5,872 bases of DNA from positions 1 to 5,872 of the forward strand of contig PYCK01000175.1 of NCBI GenBank assembly GCA_009649835.1, given 5' to 3'. Numbering within the stretch: the first letter of the stretch is position 1; each line of letters begins with the position of its first letter. Shown piece by piece: positions 1 to 5,612 of the stretch. The stretch comes from Candidatus Methanocomedens sp. GTDB lineage: Archaea; Halobacteriota; Methanosarcinia; Methanosarcinales; Methanocomedenaceae. Position numbers and translations under genes: made by a program. The notes below the pieces were generated by a model. That model had not been told where the DNA came from and searched no databases. It saw only the letters and a program-made list of their open reading frames with translations.

Positions 1-107
1 GTTGTTTATAATCATACTTGCTGCTCATGGGTATCTAGCTCTCAGGGTGGTGTGTAATGTTGTATAAAACTATTGATAATTGCTTATTTCGATTGCATAT
101 TCTGAGA

Positions 108-175
108 AATCAGACAATCAGACAATCAAACTATCAGATTATCAGTCTATCACTATCAGTCTATCAGACTATAAC
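108..175. repeat. 8-bp tandem repeat array at the 3' end of the Nif3-family gene
   Basis: About eight copies of a degenerate 8-mer (consensus WATCAGWC on the plus strand) lie head to tail: AATCAGAC at 108 and 116, AATCAAAC at 124, TATCAGAT at 132, TATCAGTC at 140, a 6-base partial TATCAC at 148, TATCAGTC at 154, TATCAGAC at 162, then a decayed TATAAC. On the minus strand each unit reads roughly GTCTGATA. It contains TGA, and often TAG across the unit junction, so the array is closed to translation. The stop codon of the adjacent minus-strand gene (164-166) falls inside the array. The units are too short and have no spacers, so this is not a CRISPR array. Its function is unknown; slipped-strand expansion is the simplest origin. 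Confidence 0.85.
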
Positions 176-892
176 ATGTACCTGCGGCCTGTGGTCGATG
201 AATACGGATTCAACAGGCAGCCTTTCAACAAGTTTTAACATAGCCGGGTTCTCAGTTGCGTAGTGGGTTGCATCTATTAACGATATGTATCTGGCATACG
301 GCATCACATCGTGACGCATCTCAGCTGAAATAAAGGCATCAGCTCCGGCATCCAGTGCCATCTCGATATACTCGCTCCGAAGTCCGCTGCCGCCCAGGAC
401 CATCACAGTCTCAATTTCATGATCCCCTATATACCTCACATGCGTATCCAGCCGCCTGGCTGTAAATTCTGCAAGTTTTTCCGTATCTGTAGGGGCAACA
501 TTTCCTATCCGGCCCAGGCCGGCAGTTCTTACATTCGATAGTCCAAGTAATTCTGCAAGGACGTCATTGACCCCACCGGGCGCACTGTCATAGTTGGTAT
601 GCATCACATAGATCGATATGTCGTTGTCCAGTGCTATCTTCAGGGTATCGGCCAGGGTTTTTGAGATATGGTTGACAGGTTCGTAGATGGGGGTATGGTG
701 GGCCACCAGCAGGTCAGCACCGGCCCGGGCAGCCTCCTGCAGTACATGGTCAGTAACATCCAGGGCAGTGGCAATCTTATTGATCTCATTATCCAGGTCA
801 AGTATTAAGCCGATCCTGCACCTGTCCGGTTCATCAGCCAGTTCTGGTGGAGCTATCTTCTCAAGGAATCCGGTTATCTCTGGAATCTTCAT
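164..892 (-). CDS. Nif3-like dinuclear metal-centre protein (DUF34 family)
   Basis: This 242-residue protein belongs to the Nif3/DUF34 family, whose members form hexameric toroids with a two-metal site per subunit. Many databases call it GTP cyclohydrolase 1 type 2 by similarity, but the physiological role in archaea is not established. The metal-site motifs are all visible: AHH (His65, His66), HTNYD (His98, Asp102), and DATHYATE (His210, Glu214) near the C terminus. Length and motif order match the compact archaeal form, without the extra domain seen in some bacterial homologues. The frame is open upstream to an ATG at 931, but I chose the ATG at 892. It has a GAGAGGA ribosome-binding site at 902-908, nine bases away, and family members begin at this point (MKIPEI...). 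The last codons and the stop come from the tandem repeat array. The tRNA gene upstream ends in a T tract, so this gene probably has its own promoter. Family assignment is secure; the reaction is not. Confidence 0.9.
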   Translation of the reverse strand: MKIPEITGFLEKIAPPELADEPDRCRIGLILDLDNEINKIATALDVTDHVLQEAARAGADLLVAHHTPIYEPVNHISKTLADTLKIALDNDISIYVMHTNYDSAPGGVNDVLAELLGLSNVRTAGLGRIGNVAPTDTEKLAEFTARRLDTHVRYIGDHEIETVMVLGGSGLRSEYIEMALDAGADAFISAEMRHDVMPYARYISLIDATHYATENPAMLKLVERLPVESVFIDHRPQVHVIV

Positions 893-901
893 GTTGTTCT
901 G

Positions 902-908
902 TCCTCTC
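902..908 (-). promoter_or_regulatory. Ribosome-binding site that decides the Nif3-family start
   Basis: GAGAGGA on the minus strand sits nine bases before the ATG at 892. The longer in-frame ATG at 931 would add 13 residues unlike the family N terminus. This site is therefore the reason to prefer 892. Confidence 0.6.
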
Positions 909-958
909 AAAGTGTTATTGAATTCAGGCAAGCATAATACTTTACGATTGCACAGTAC

Positions 959-1064
959 AGAGGCTGTCTAACTATTACTGTGAGTAATGAAATCATTCCT
1001 ATTTTGATCTAAAGCCATATCCTGCCTTTTTTCTCCCGGAATTTTAAATTGCCGGACAGCCTCT
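959..1064. repeat. 106-bp segment bounded by 10-bp inverted repeats (possible MITE or IS remnant)
   Basis: AGAGGCTGTC (959-968) and its exact complement GACAGCCTCT (1055-1064) bound a segment without coding potential. Inside are smaller palindromes: ATTACT/AGTAAT (974-979 and 983-988) with a 3-base spacer, and a CCGG...CCGG hairpin at 1036-1055. GAGGCTGTC-like termini are common at the ends of several transposase-bearing IS families, which makes a MITE or relic plausible. I see no target-site duplication, and similarity between the two ends stops after ten bases. The pairing could also be a structural element in the leader of the Nif3-family gene. Together with flanking sequence this accounts for most of the 893-1083 gap. 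Confidence 0.4.
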
Positions 1065-1073
1065 CAATTCTAT

Positions 1074-1081
1074 AAAAAAAA
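1074..1081 (-). terminator. Oligo-T terminator of the tRNA-Met gene
   Basis: Eight consecutive T residues on the minus strand begin two bases past the tRNA discriminator base. Archaeal RNA polymerase stops at such T tracts without needing a hairpin. The position fits release of the tRNA precursor and separates it from the Nif3-family gene downstream. Confidence 0.65.
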
Positions 1082-1083
1082 TA

Positions 1084-1194
1084 TGCCCAGGACGGGATCC
1101 GAACCCGTGACCTCCAGATTTCTCAGGAGACCATAAGACGCTCTCTGTAATTTCCCTATGAGTCTGGCGCCCTAACCGACTAGGCCACCTGGGC
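1084..1194 (-). tRNA. Elongator tRNA-Met (anticodon CAT) with an intron
   Basis: The two exons fold into a full class I cloverleaf of 74 bases including discriminator A. The acceptor stem is GCCCAGG/CCTGGGC, the D stem GCCT/GGGC with GG in the loop, the anticodon stem CCAGA/TCTGG, the variable loop AGGTC, and the T stem ACGGG/CCCGT. The joined anticodon loop reads CTCATAA, typical of elongator methionine tRNA; a CAT-anticodon isoleucine tRNA is the alternative but less likely. The initiator form is excluded because the anticodon stem lacks the three G-C pairs. The intron is bases 1120-1156, between tRNA positions 37 and 38. CCA is not encoded. An oddity is the T loop TTCGGAT, with G where A58 is nearly universal. 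Confidence 0.93.
1120..1156 (-). other. 37-base archaeal intron in tRNA-Met, bulge-helix-bulge type
   Basis: Loop bases CTCA of the 5' exon pair with TGAG (1122-1125) near the intron's 3' end to give the four-base-pair central helix. It is flanked by three-base bulges TAG at the 5' junction and AAA at the 3' junction. Cutting after the second base of each bulge joins exon 1194-1157 to exon 1119-1084 and restores the seven-base anticodon loop. This is the canonical substrate of the archaeal tRNA-splicing endonuclease at position 37/38. The intron interior starts with GGA pairing to TCC before the 3' bulge. The intron is short and does not encode a protein. Confidence 0.88.
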
Positions 1195-1226
1195 ATGAAG
1201 GTACAACCTACATTCCCTGATATGAT

Positions 1227-1236
1227 AAAAATATAT
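1227..1236 (-). promoter_or_regulatory. TATA-like box for tRNA-Met
   Basis: On the minus strand, ATATATTTTT lies 33 to 42 bases before the tRNA 5' end. That gives an expected start of transcription roughly ten bases ahead of the mature end, as is usual for archaeal tRNA genes. It is a position and composition call only. Confidence 0.45.
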
Positions 1237-1249
1237 CGCTAACACTTGT

Positions 1250-1283
1250 GTTTTTCACCTGTAGAATTTTATAGGTGAAAAAC
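1250..1283 (-). terminator. Perfect 11-bp hairpin over the stop codon of the PPC gene
   Basis: GTTTTTCACCT (1250-1260) and AGGTGAAAAAC (1273-1283) are exact complements around a 12-base loop. The structure spans the last nine or so codons of the PPC gene and its TGA stop at 1255-1257. The transcript reaches the T-rich stretch at 1227-1236 shortly afterwards. It may act as a transcript end or a 3' stabilising stem; archaeal termination does not require hairpins, so the role is inferred. Confidence 0.5.
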
Positions 1284-1695
1284 CGATATATTCATCAAAC
1301 ACCCTCGCAGCTGCGATACCTTCGATCTCGAATATCACAATCTCTATTACCATAAAGACCTCAGTGAACTCCCGAAAGCACCCCATAACGATATCACTGC
1401 CGCTGCATGCTGATGCATGGATATGTATCTTAGGTTTATCGCCCTCCCAAAAAATGTTGCCCACACCCATTATTTCACTGGCATTGTCGACCTGTGTCCT
1501 GGTAACCTCTGGTGGTATACATTTCTCTTTTGGTCCGGTTACTACATTGGCACCGCCGGTTGCACCGAGTAAGAAAAAGAAGGCCGACCTGATATCCTCA
1601 TTAACAACCAGCTCTTCCAGTTCATGCAGCAGGTCTTCTTCGTGGTCGACACGGGCAACGAAAACGCGGCCCATTTTTCCTTGTGTATAATCCAT
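1255..1695 (-). CDS. PPC-domain (DUF296) protein, putative DNA-binding
   Basis: This 146-residue single-domain protein matches the PPC/DUF296 family, the plant and prokaryote conserved domain found in plant AT-hook proteins. Prokaryotic members are stand-alone trimers, often annotated as DNA-binding, though binding is rarely shown. Diagnostic parts are the N-terminal strand GRVFVARVDHEEDLLHELEE (9-28), the glycine-rich LLGATGGA (42-49), HIHASA (91-96) with the metal-ligand-like histidines of the family, and the MGCFRE...VFMVIEIVIFEIEG strands (104-126). No AT-hook is present. The ATG at 1695 has GAGGAT at 1707-1712; an internal ATG at 1674 preceded by AAGGA is a weaker alternative. It lies 25 bases after the acetyltransferase gene, so cotranscription is likely. 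The hairpin over its stop suggests it is the last gene of the unit. Confidence 0.85.
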   Translation of the reverse strand: MDYTQGKMGRVFVARVDHEEDLLHELEELVVNEDIRSAFFFLLGATGGANVVTGPKEKCIPPEVTRTQVDNASEIMGVGNIFWEGDKPKIHIHASACSGSDIVMGCFREFTEVFMVIEIVIFEIEGIAAARVFDEYIGFSPIKFYR

Positions 1696-1720
1696 GTTAC
1701 AAAATTATCCTCAAATTTTA

Positions 1721-2173
1721 TTATTCCATATCCTTCATCATCGCAATCTCATCGCAGTCAGGGAAACGCGGACAATTCACACACATGCTCCATAGTTTAT
1801 GCGGGAGGATAGACTTGTCCACCACCTTGAATCCATGATATTCAAAAAACTCACTTGCATAGGTCAGGGTTACCACATGCCTGATCCCCAGTTGCGGGAC
1901 CTCCCTGAGACATGCTTCAAGTATCCTTGAACCATATCCCTTTCTTGTCTTATCCGGGGCAACGGCCAGGGACAATATCTCTGCATAATCCTCCCATGTC
2001 ACATGCAGGGCGCAGCAGGCGATTATCTTGTTATCCTCCTCGATAACATAAAAATCCCTGACCAGCTCATACAGTTCCCCCATAGCCCGCGGCAGCATGA
2101 CCTCCTGCCTGGCATATATGTTGATCAACTGCCTGATCTGCGGCACATCTTCGATCCGAGCCTTTCGTAACAA
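1721..2173 (-). CDS. GNAT-family N-acetyltransferase, ArgA-like domain
   Basis: This 150-residue GNAT protein should transfer an acetyl group from acetyl-CoA to an amine; the substrate is unknown. The acetyl-CoA loop is RKGYGS (77-82), following the SLAVAPDKTRKG strand and turn (68-79). The C-terminal part EFFEYHGFKVVDK (108-120) is the usual GNAT alpha4-beta7 segment. It resembles short stand-alone proteins similar to the acetyltransferase domain of N-acetylglutamate synthase. These share the tail LPHKLW..C..CPRFPDCDEIAM, here Cys131, Cys134 and Cys140. Glutamate as substrate is possible but unproven, and no arginine genes are nearby. The start is TTG at 2173, preceded by an AGGTGG site; no suitable ATG exists before Met26, which would remove part of the fold. 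The gene starts 47 bases past the SRPBCC gene's stop, and its own stop is 25 bases before the PPC gene. Confidence 0.88.
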   Translation of the reverse strand: MLRKARIEDVPQIRQLINIYARQEVMLPRAMGELYELVRDFYVIEEDNKIIACCALHVTWEDYAEILSLAVAPDKTRKGYGSRILEACLREVPQLGIRHVVTLTYASEFFEYHGFKVVDKSILPHKLWSMCVNCPRFPDCDEIAMMKDME

Positions 2174-2183
2174 AATCCTGGAA

Positions 2184-2189
2184 CCACCT
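2184..2189 (-). promoter_or_regulatory. Ribosome-binding site supporting a TTG start
   Basis: AGGTGG on the minus strand ends ten bases before the TTG at 2173 and matches the anti-Shine-Dalgarno core AGGTG. It supports the unusual start codon, because the family N terminus (LRKARIEDVPQI) begins directly after it. Confidence 0.55.
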
Positions 2190-2220
2190 GAAATCTGGTA
2201 TAACCTCTATTATCTTCAAA

Positions 2221-2658
2221 TTAAATGTTCTTTTCTACATGGTATTTCACATTCTCAGCGTACTGCTTAACGTCACGTTTCAGTTTTTCCTCAATAAAAG
2301 ATAACATGGATAACAAAAAAATGCTTTTGGGTTTCAGCGTCAATTTATAGGATACAATAGTGCTGGAATTAGTATCCTCCTTAAGATCGATCTCACCGCT
2401 CATCCTGATACCCTTTGCCTTGCCCACCCATTTCCCATGGTATGGCGGGTCCAGTTCAACAGTCGTACTGCGCATCTCGATCCTTTTTATAATAGGTCCG
2501 ATCTGGAACTCCATTACCCACAGGTTGGTATTGGGTCCTGTTACCTTACATGCCAGCAGCCCGGGAATACAGTGAGTACTCATTTTTGGGTCAGCCATCA
2601 GACCCCATACCGATTCTATAGGAGCTTTCACTTCAAATTCTATCTGTGATTCAGGCAT
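2221..2658 (-). CDS. SRPBCC-fold protein, CoxG-like
   Basis: This 145-residue protein fits the SRPBCC (START/Bet v 1-like) fold, closest in style to the CoxG (carbon monoxide dehydrogenase subunit G) group. Visible marks are the opening strand and helix IEFEVKAPIESVWGLMADP (6-24), the CoxG-like segment THCIPGLLACKVTGPN (28-43), alternating beta strands through about residue 110, and a long amphipathic C-terminal helix from SFIEEKLKRDVKQYAENVKYHV (120-141). The fold makes a hydrophobic ligand pocket. CoxG in aerobic CO oxidisers aids enzyme maturation at the membrane, but no cox genes are here, so the name should not be carried over as function. I see no signal peptide. The ATG at 2658 has no clear ribosome-binding site. 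It lies 90 bases beyond leuS on the same strand and may be cotranscribed with it. Confidence 0.8.
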   Translation of the reverse strand: MPESQIEFEVKAPIESVWGLMADPKMSTHCIPGLLACKVTGPNTNLWVMEFQIGPIIKRIEMRSTTVELDPPYHGKWVGKAKGIRMSGEIDLKEDTNSSTIVSYKLTLKPKSIFLLSMLSFIEEKLKRDVKQYAENVKYHVEKNI

Positions 2659-2748
2659 TTGTTCTCATATGGTATATTAGTATGTGCAGTAATTAATTGT
2701 TCGTAATCTGGTTTAGCAGGAAAGTATGCTTTGCAAAATGAACCGGTA

Positions 2749-5562
2749 TTACAACCGATCTCCCTGCGGCTGACCCAGGTTCGAATCGATCATTATCGCC
2801 GATCTGCCAGGCATGGCATTTGCTGCTTTTTTCTCTTTAGAGTCCTCTTCCAGGTATAGTTCAACCTTGCAGCCAAAGTGTGATTCAAGTATTGGTATTG
2901 CACTTTTCAGGAAATTATGTTCCTCCTCCTGCCCCATATCAACAGACGGTGCCAGGGCAGGGTCATCCATGTATTTGCCCAGTATCTGGTTCACCTGTTT
3001 GCCATACCGCTTCAGGTCAGTGGACATCAGGGCCTTCATGATCTGCCCCCTGTCCTTGGTCTTTGCAAACTCCTGCCTGAAAATACCGGCAAGTTCGAAC
3101 TTCCACCCTGCCGCCGTAACAAGCCTGATGACCTGGGGCGTGGTTATCCTGGCAACCTTGATTATCTCCTTTATATCATCAGTCAGGTCCTGGAGCATGT
3201 TCCATTTAAACTCGCTTGATTCGCTGACCACATCAGTGTCATATTCAGGCCATCGGGACTGGCAGATAAAACCATCATGTCCGGTGAACTCCCATACTTC
3301 CTCGCACAGGTGTGGGGTAATGGGGCTCAAGAGCATTGTAATAGCCCCCCTGCCCTGGTCGTAGAGTTCCATATTGACAGGTGAGCGGGCATAATCAGAC
3401 AGTTCATCGACAAGCTTCATGATATGGTTGATGGCATCCTTGAGTTTCAGGTCCTCAAAGGCCCCGGTTGCGCCCTTTATGGTGCTGTTTATTATGAAAT
3501 TAATATAATCGTCACTGGCATCTGTTGTATCCTTCACTGGACCGGGCGGTTCCACCAGCAGGCGGAAGGTCTTTTCAAGGAATTTGTGGACGCTCTCAAT
3601 ACCAGTATCAGACCATTCCAGTTCCCGCTCAGGGTTCGAGCCGAACAGGATAAAGAAGCGTGAAGCATCGGCACCATACTTTTCCATAAGTACCTGTGGG
3701 TCTACCACATTACCCAGGCTCTTGGACATCTTTGCGCTCTTCATGATATATTTACTGCCGCAGGCACTGCACGAATCACCCTCGAAATTTTCAGGGGATA
3801 AGAACCTGCTGCACTGCTCGCAATAAGGTGCTTCCTTGTTCACCATGCCCTGGGTCAGCAGCCTGGCAAAAGGTTCTTTTACATCTGTCAGACCGATATC
3901 CCTCAGTGCCTTGGTAAAGAACCTGGCATACAGCAGGTGCAGGATAGCGTGTTCGATGCCTCCGATATACTGGTCTACAGGCATCCAGTATGACGCGGCT
4001 TCCCTGTCAAACGGGACATCTTCTGAGCTAGGAGAGCAGTATTTGAAGAAATACCAGGATGAGTCCACAAAGGTATCCATGGTGTCGGTCTCCCTGCGGG
4101 CAGCCCCGCCGCATGTTGGACATGTGGTTTCGATAAAGGTCTGTGAAGTGGCCAGCGGGTTGCCGCTGCCTGTGAATTCCACGTCCTTGGGCAGGCTGAC
4201 AGGCAGATCCTTGATCGGTACGGGCACGGTGCCGCAGTTGTCGCAGTAGATTATTGGAATTGGTGTGCCCCAGTAGCGCTGCCTGGATATGAGCCAGTCC
4301 CTTAGTTTGTAATTGACAGTCCGCTTACCCAGGTCCATACTTTCCAGTTTCTCGCTTATACCGGTTATGGCATCACGGTTGTTCTTGCCGTCGAACTCGC
4401 CGCTGTTGACCAGTACCCCGTTATCTACGTAAGCTTCGGTCATCGCATAGGCATCAAGTTCCATGTCCTCTGGCTGGATCACTACCTTGATGGGAATGTC
4501 ATATACCTTTGCAAACTCGAAGTCGCGCTGGTCGTGGGCGGGCACTGCCATCACAGCTCCACCGCCGTATTCGTAGATAACAAAATTGCCAACAAATACC
4601 GGGATTTTATCTCCTGTCAGCGGGTTTACAGCGTACTTCCCGATGAATAATCCCTTCTTGTCCCTGTCTGCGGCTATGCGCTGGAACTTATCTTCCTGCT
4701 GCACTTCGGCAAGGAAGTCCTCAAACGGTGCCTGGTAATTTGTACCTTCCACCCATTCTTTTATCAGGGGGTGCTCGGGTGCGAATACCATGAACGTGAC
4801 CCCGAACACGGTATCGGGCCTGGTTGTGAATATAGGAATGGTCTCGCCCGTATCGGCAATGTTGAAATTGATGATGGTCCCTTCGCTGCGCCCTATCCAG
4901 TTGCGCTGCATCAGCTTGACAGATTCAGGCCAGTCCAGGCTGTCCAGGTCAGAGAGGAGTTCATCGGCATAGTCGGTTATCTTGAAGAACCACTGCTTCA
5001 ACTCCTTCTGCTCAACCACTGATGAGCACCGCCAGCATCTGCCGCTGATGACCTGCTCGTTGGCAAGTACGGTGTTGCAGTCGGGACACCAGTTGATGAT
5101 GGCGCTCTCCCTGAGAGTCAGGCCCCGTTCATACAGTTTCAGGAATATCCACTGGTTCCATTTGTAGTAGTCCTCATCAAGGCTCTGTATCTGCCTTGAC
5201 CAGTCGTATGACAACCCCATTTCCTGCTGCTGGGCCTTGATGGACTCGATATTGCTGCGGGTCCAGGTTTCCGGGTCTATCTTCTGCTTGATGGCTGCAT
5301 TTTCTGCAGGCAGCCCGAAGGCATCGTAGCCCATTGGATAGAGCACATTGTAACCCTGCATCCGTTTATACCTTGCAATGCCATCACCAATGGAATAATT
5401 ACGCAAATGTCCCATGTGCAGAGCTGCTGATGGGTACGGGTACATCTCAAGGCAGTAGTATTTTGGCCTGGATGGGTCCTCTGTTACTTTGAAAGCGCCT
5501 GATTCTTCCCAGCGCTGCTGCCATTTTGGCTCGATTTGTTTGGGATTATAGTTGGAGTCCAT
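2749..5562 (-). CDS. leuS: Leucyl-tRNA synthetase, bacterial-type body with archaeal-like C terminus
   Basis: This 937-residue class I synthetase charges tRNA-Leu with leucine in the cytoplasm. HMGH (49-52) and KMSKS (611-615) are the ATP-binding signatures. The order is catalytic fold; zinc knuckle (Cys159, 162, 176, 179); CP1 editing domain (about 225-420) with the threonine-rich FTTRPDT (245-251) and AHDQRD (342-347, Asp344 matching the editing aspartate of E. coli); RQRYWGTPIP (428-437); a second Cys4 pair (440, 443, 481, 484); a Cys4 insertion (581, 584, 598, 601) just before KMSKS; helical anticodon domain (about 660-800). Up to about residue 780 it closely follows bacterial LeuRS. The end, with DDIKEIIKVA (795-804) and NAMPGRSAIMI (915-925), instead resembles the archaeal/eukaryotic C-terminal domain. 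The ATG at 5562 has GGAG at 5573-5576, ten bases upstream, and a TATA-like box further out. All catalytic motifs are intact. Confidence 0.97.
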   Translation of the reverse strand: MDSNYNPKQIEPKWQQRWEESGAFKVTEDPSRPKYYCLEMYPYPSAALHMGHLRNYSIGDGIARYKRMQGYNVLYPMGYDAFGLPAENAAIKQKIDPETWTRSNIESIKAQQQEMGLSYDWSRQIQSLDEDYYKWNQWIFLKLYERGLTLRESAIINWCPDCNTVLANEQVISGRCWRCSSVVEQKELKQWFFKITDYADELLSDLDSLDWPESVKLMQRNWIGRSEGTIINFNIADTGETIPIFTTRPDTVFGVTFMVFAPEHPLIKEWVEGTNYQAPFEDFLAEVQQEDKFQRIAADRDKKGLFIGKYAVNPLTGDKIPVFVGNFVIYEYGGGAVMAVPAHDQRDFEFAKVYDIPIKVVIQPEDMELDAYAMTEAYVDNGVLVNSGEFDGKNNRDAITGISEKLESMDLGKRTVNYKLRDWLISRQRYWGTPIPIIYCDNCGTVPVPIKDLPVSLPKDVEFTGSGNPLATSQTFIETTCPTCGGAARRETDTMDTFVDSSWYFFKYCSPSSEDVPFDREAASYWMPVDQYIGGIEHAILHLLYARFFTKALRDIGLTDVKEPFARLLTQGMVNKEAPYCEQCSRFLSPENFEGDSCSACGSKYIMKSAKMSKSLGNVVDPQVLMEKYGADASRFFILFGSNPERELEWSDTGIESVHKFLEKTFRLLVEPPGPVKDTTDASDDYINFIINSTIKGATGAFEDLKLKDAINHIMKLVDELSDYARSPVNMELYDQGRGAITMLLSPITPHLCEEVWEFTGHDGFICQSRWPEYDTDVVSESSEFKWNMLQDLTDDIKEIIKVARITTPQVIRLVTAAGWKFELAGIFRQEFAKTKDRGQIMKALMSTDLKRYGKQVNQILGKYMDDPALAPSVDMGQEEEHNFLKSAIPILESHFGCKVELYLEEDSKEKKAANAMPGRSAIMIDSNLGQPQGDRL

Positions 5563-5604
5563 TTAATGATCGCTCCGGCGATATGAGATGGTAATGTGGA
5601 TAAA

Positions 5605-5611
5605 CATATAA
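5605..5611 (-). promoter_or_regulatory. TATA-like box for leuS
   Basis: TTATATG on the minus strand lies about 43 to 49 bases before the leuS ATG. It predicts transcription starting near 5580-5585 and a leader of about 20 bases holding the GGAG ribosome-binding site. The box directly abuts the left arm of the 16-bp inverted repeat, so that arm occupies the usual BRE/upstream activator position. Confidence 0.5.
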
Positions 5612-5612
5612 G

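Noticed and set aside
57..263. Plus-strand open frame of 68 codons at the left end
   Set aside because: Its middle is the 8-bp tandem repeat and its end overlaps the Nif3-family gene; no ribosome-binding site or recognisable protein.
893..931. Thirteen-residue N-terminal extension of the Nif3-family protein
   Set aside because: A good ribosome-binding site lies inside it, and the family N terminus starts at the ATG at 892.
687..971. Plus-strand open frame opposite the Nif3-family gene
   Set aside because: Antisense shadow of a secure gene, with low-complexity composition.
2659..2748. Promoter for the SRPBCC gene in the gap after leuS
   Set aside because: AT-rich stretches exist (for example around 2690-2699), but none stands out with a matching BRE and a sensible leader.
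2813..3364. Plus-strand open frame of 183 codons opposite leuS
   Set aside because: It is antisense to the C-terminal part of a clear synthetase gene; its serine- and cysteine-rich translation resembles no protein family.
3836..4249. Plus-strand open frame of 137 codons opposite leuS
   Set aside because: Shadow of the conserved catalytic region on the other strand; no independent support.
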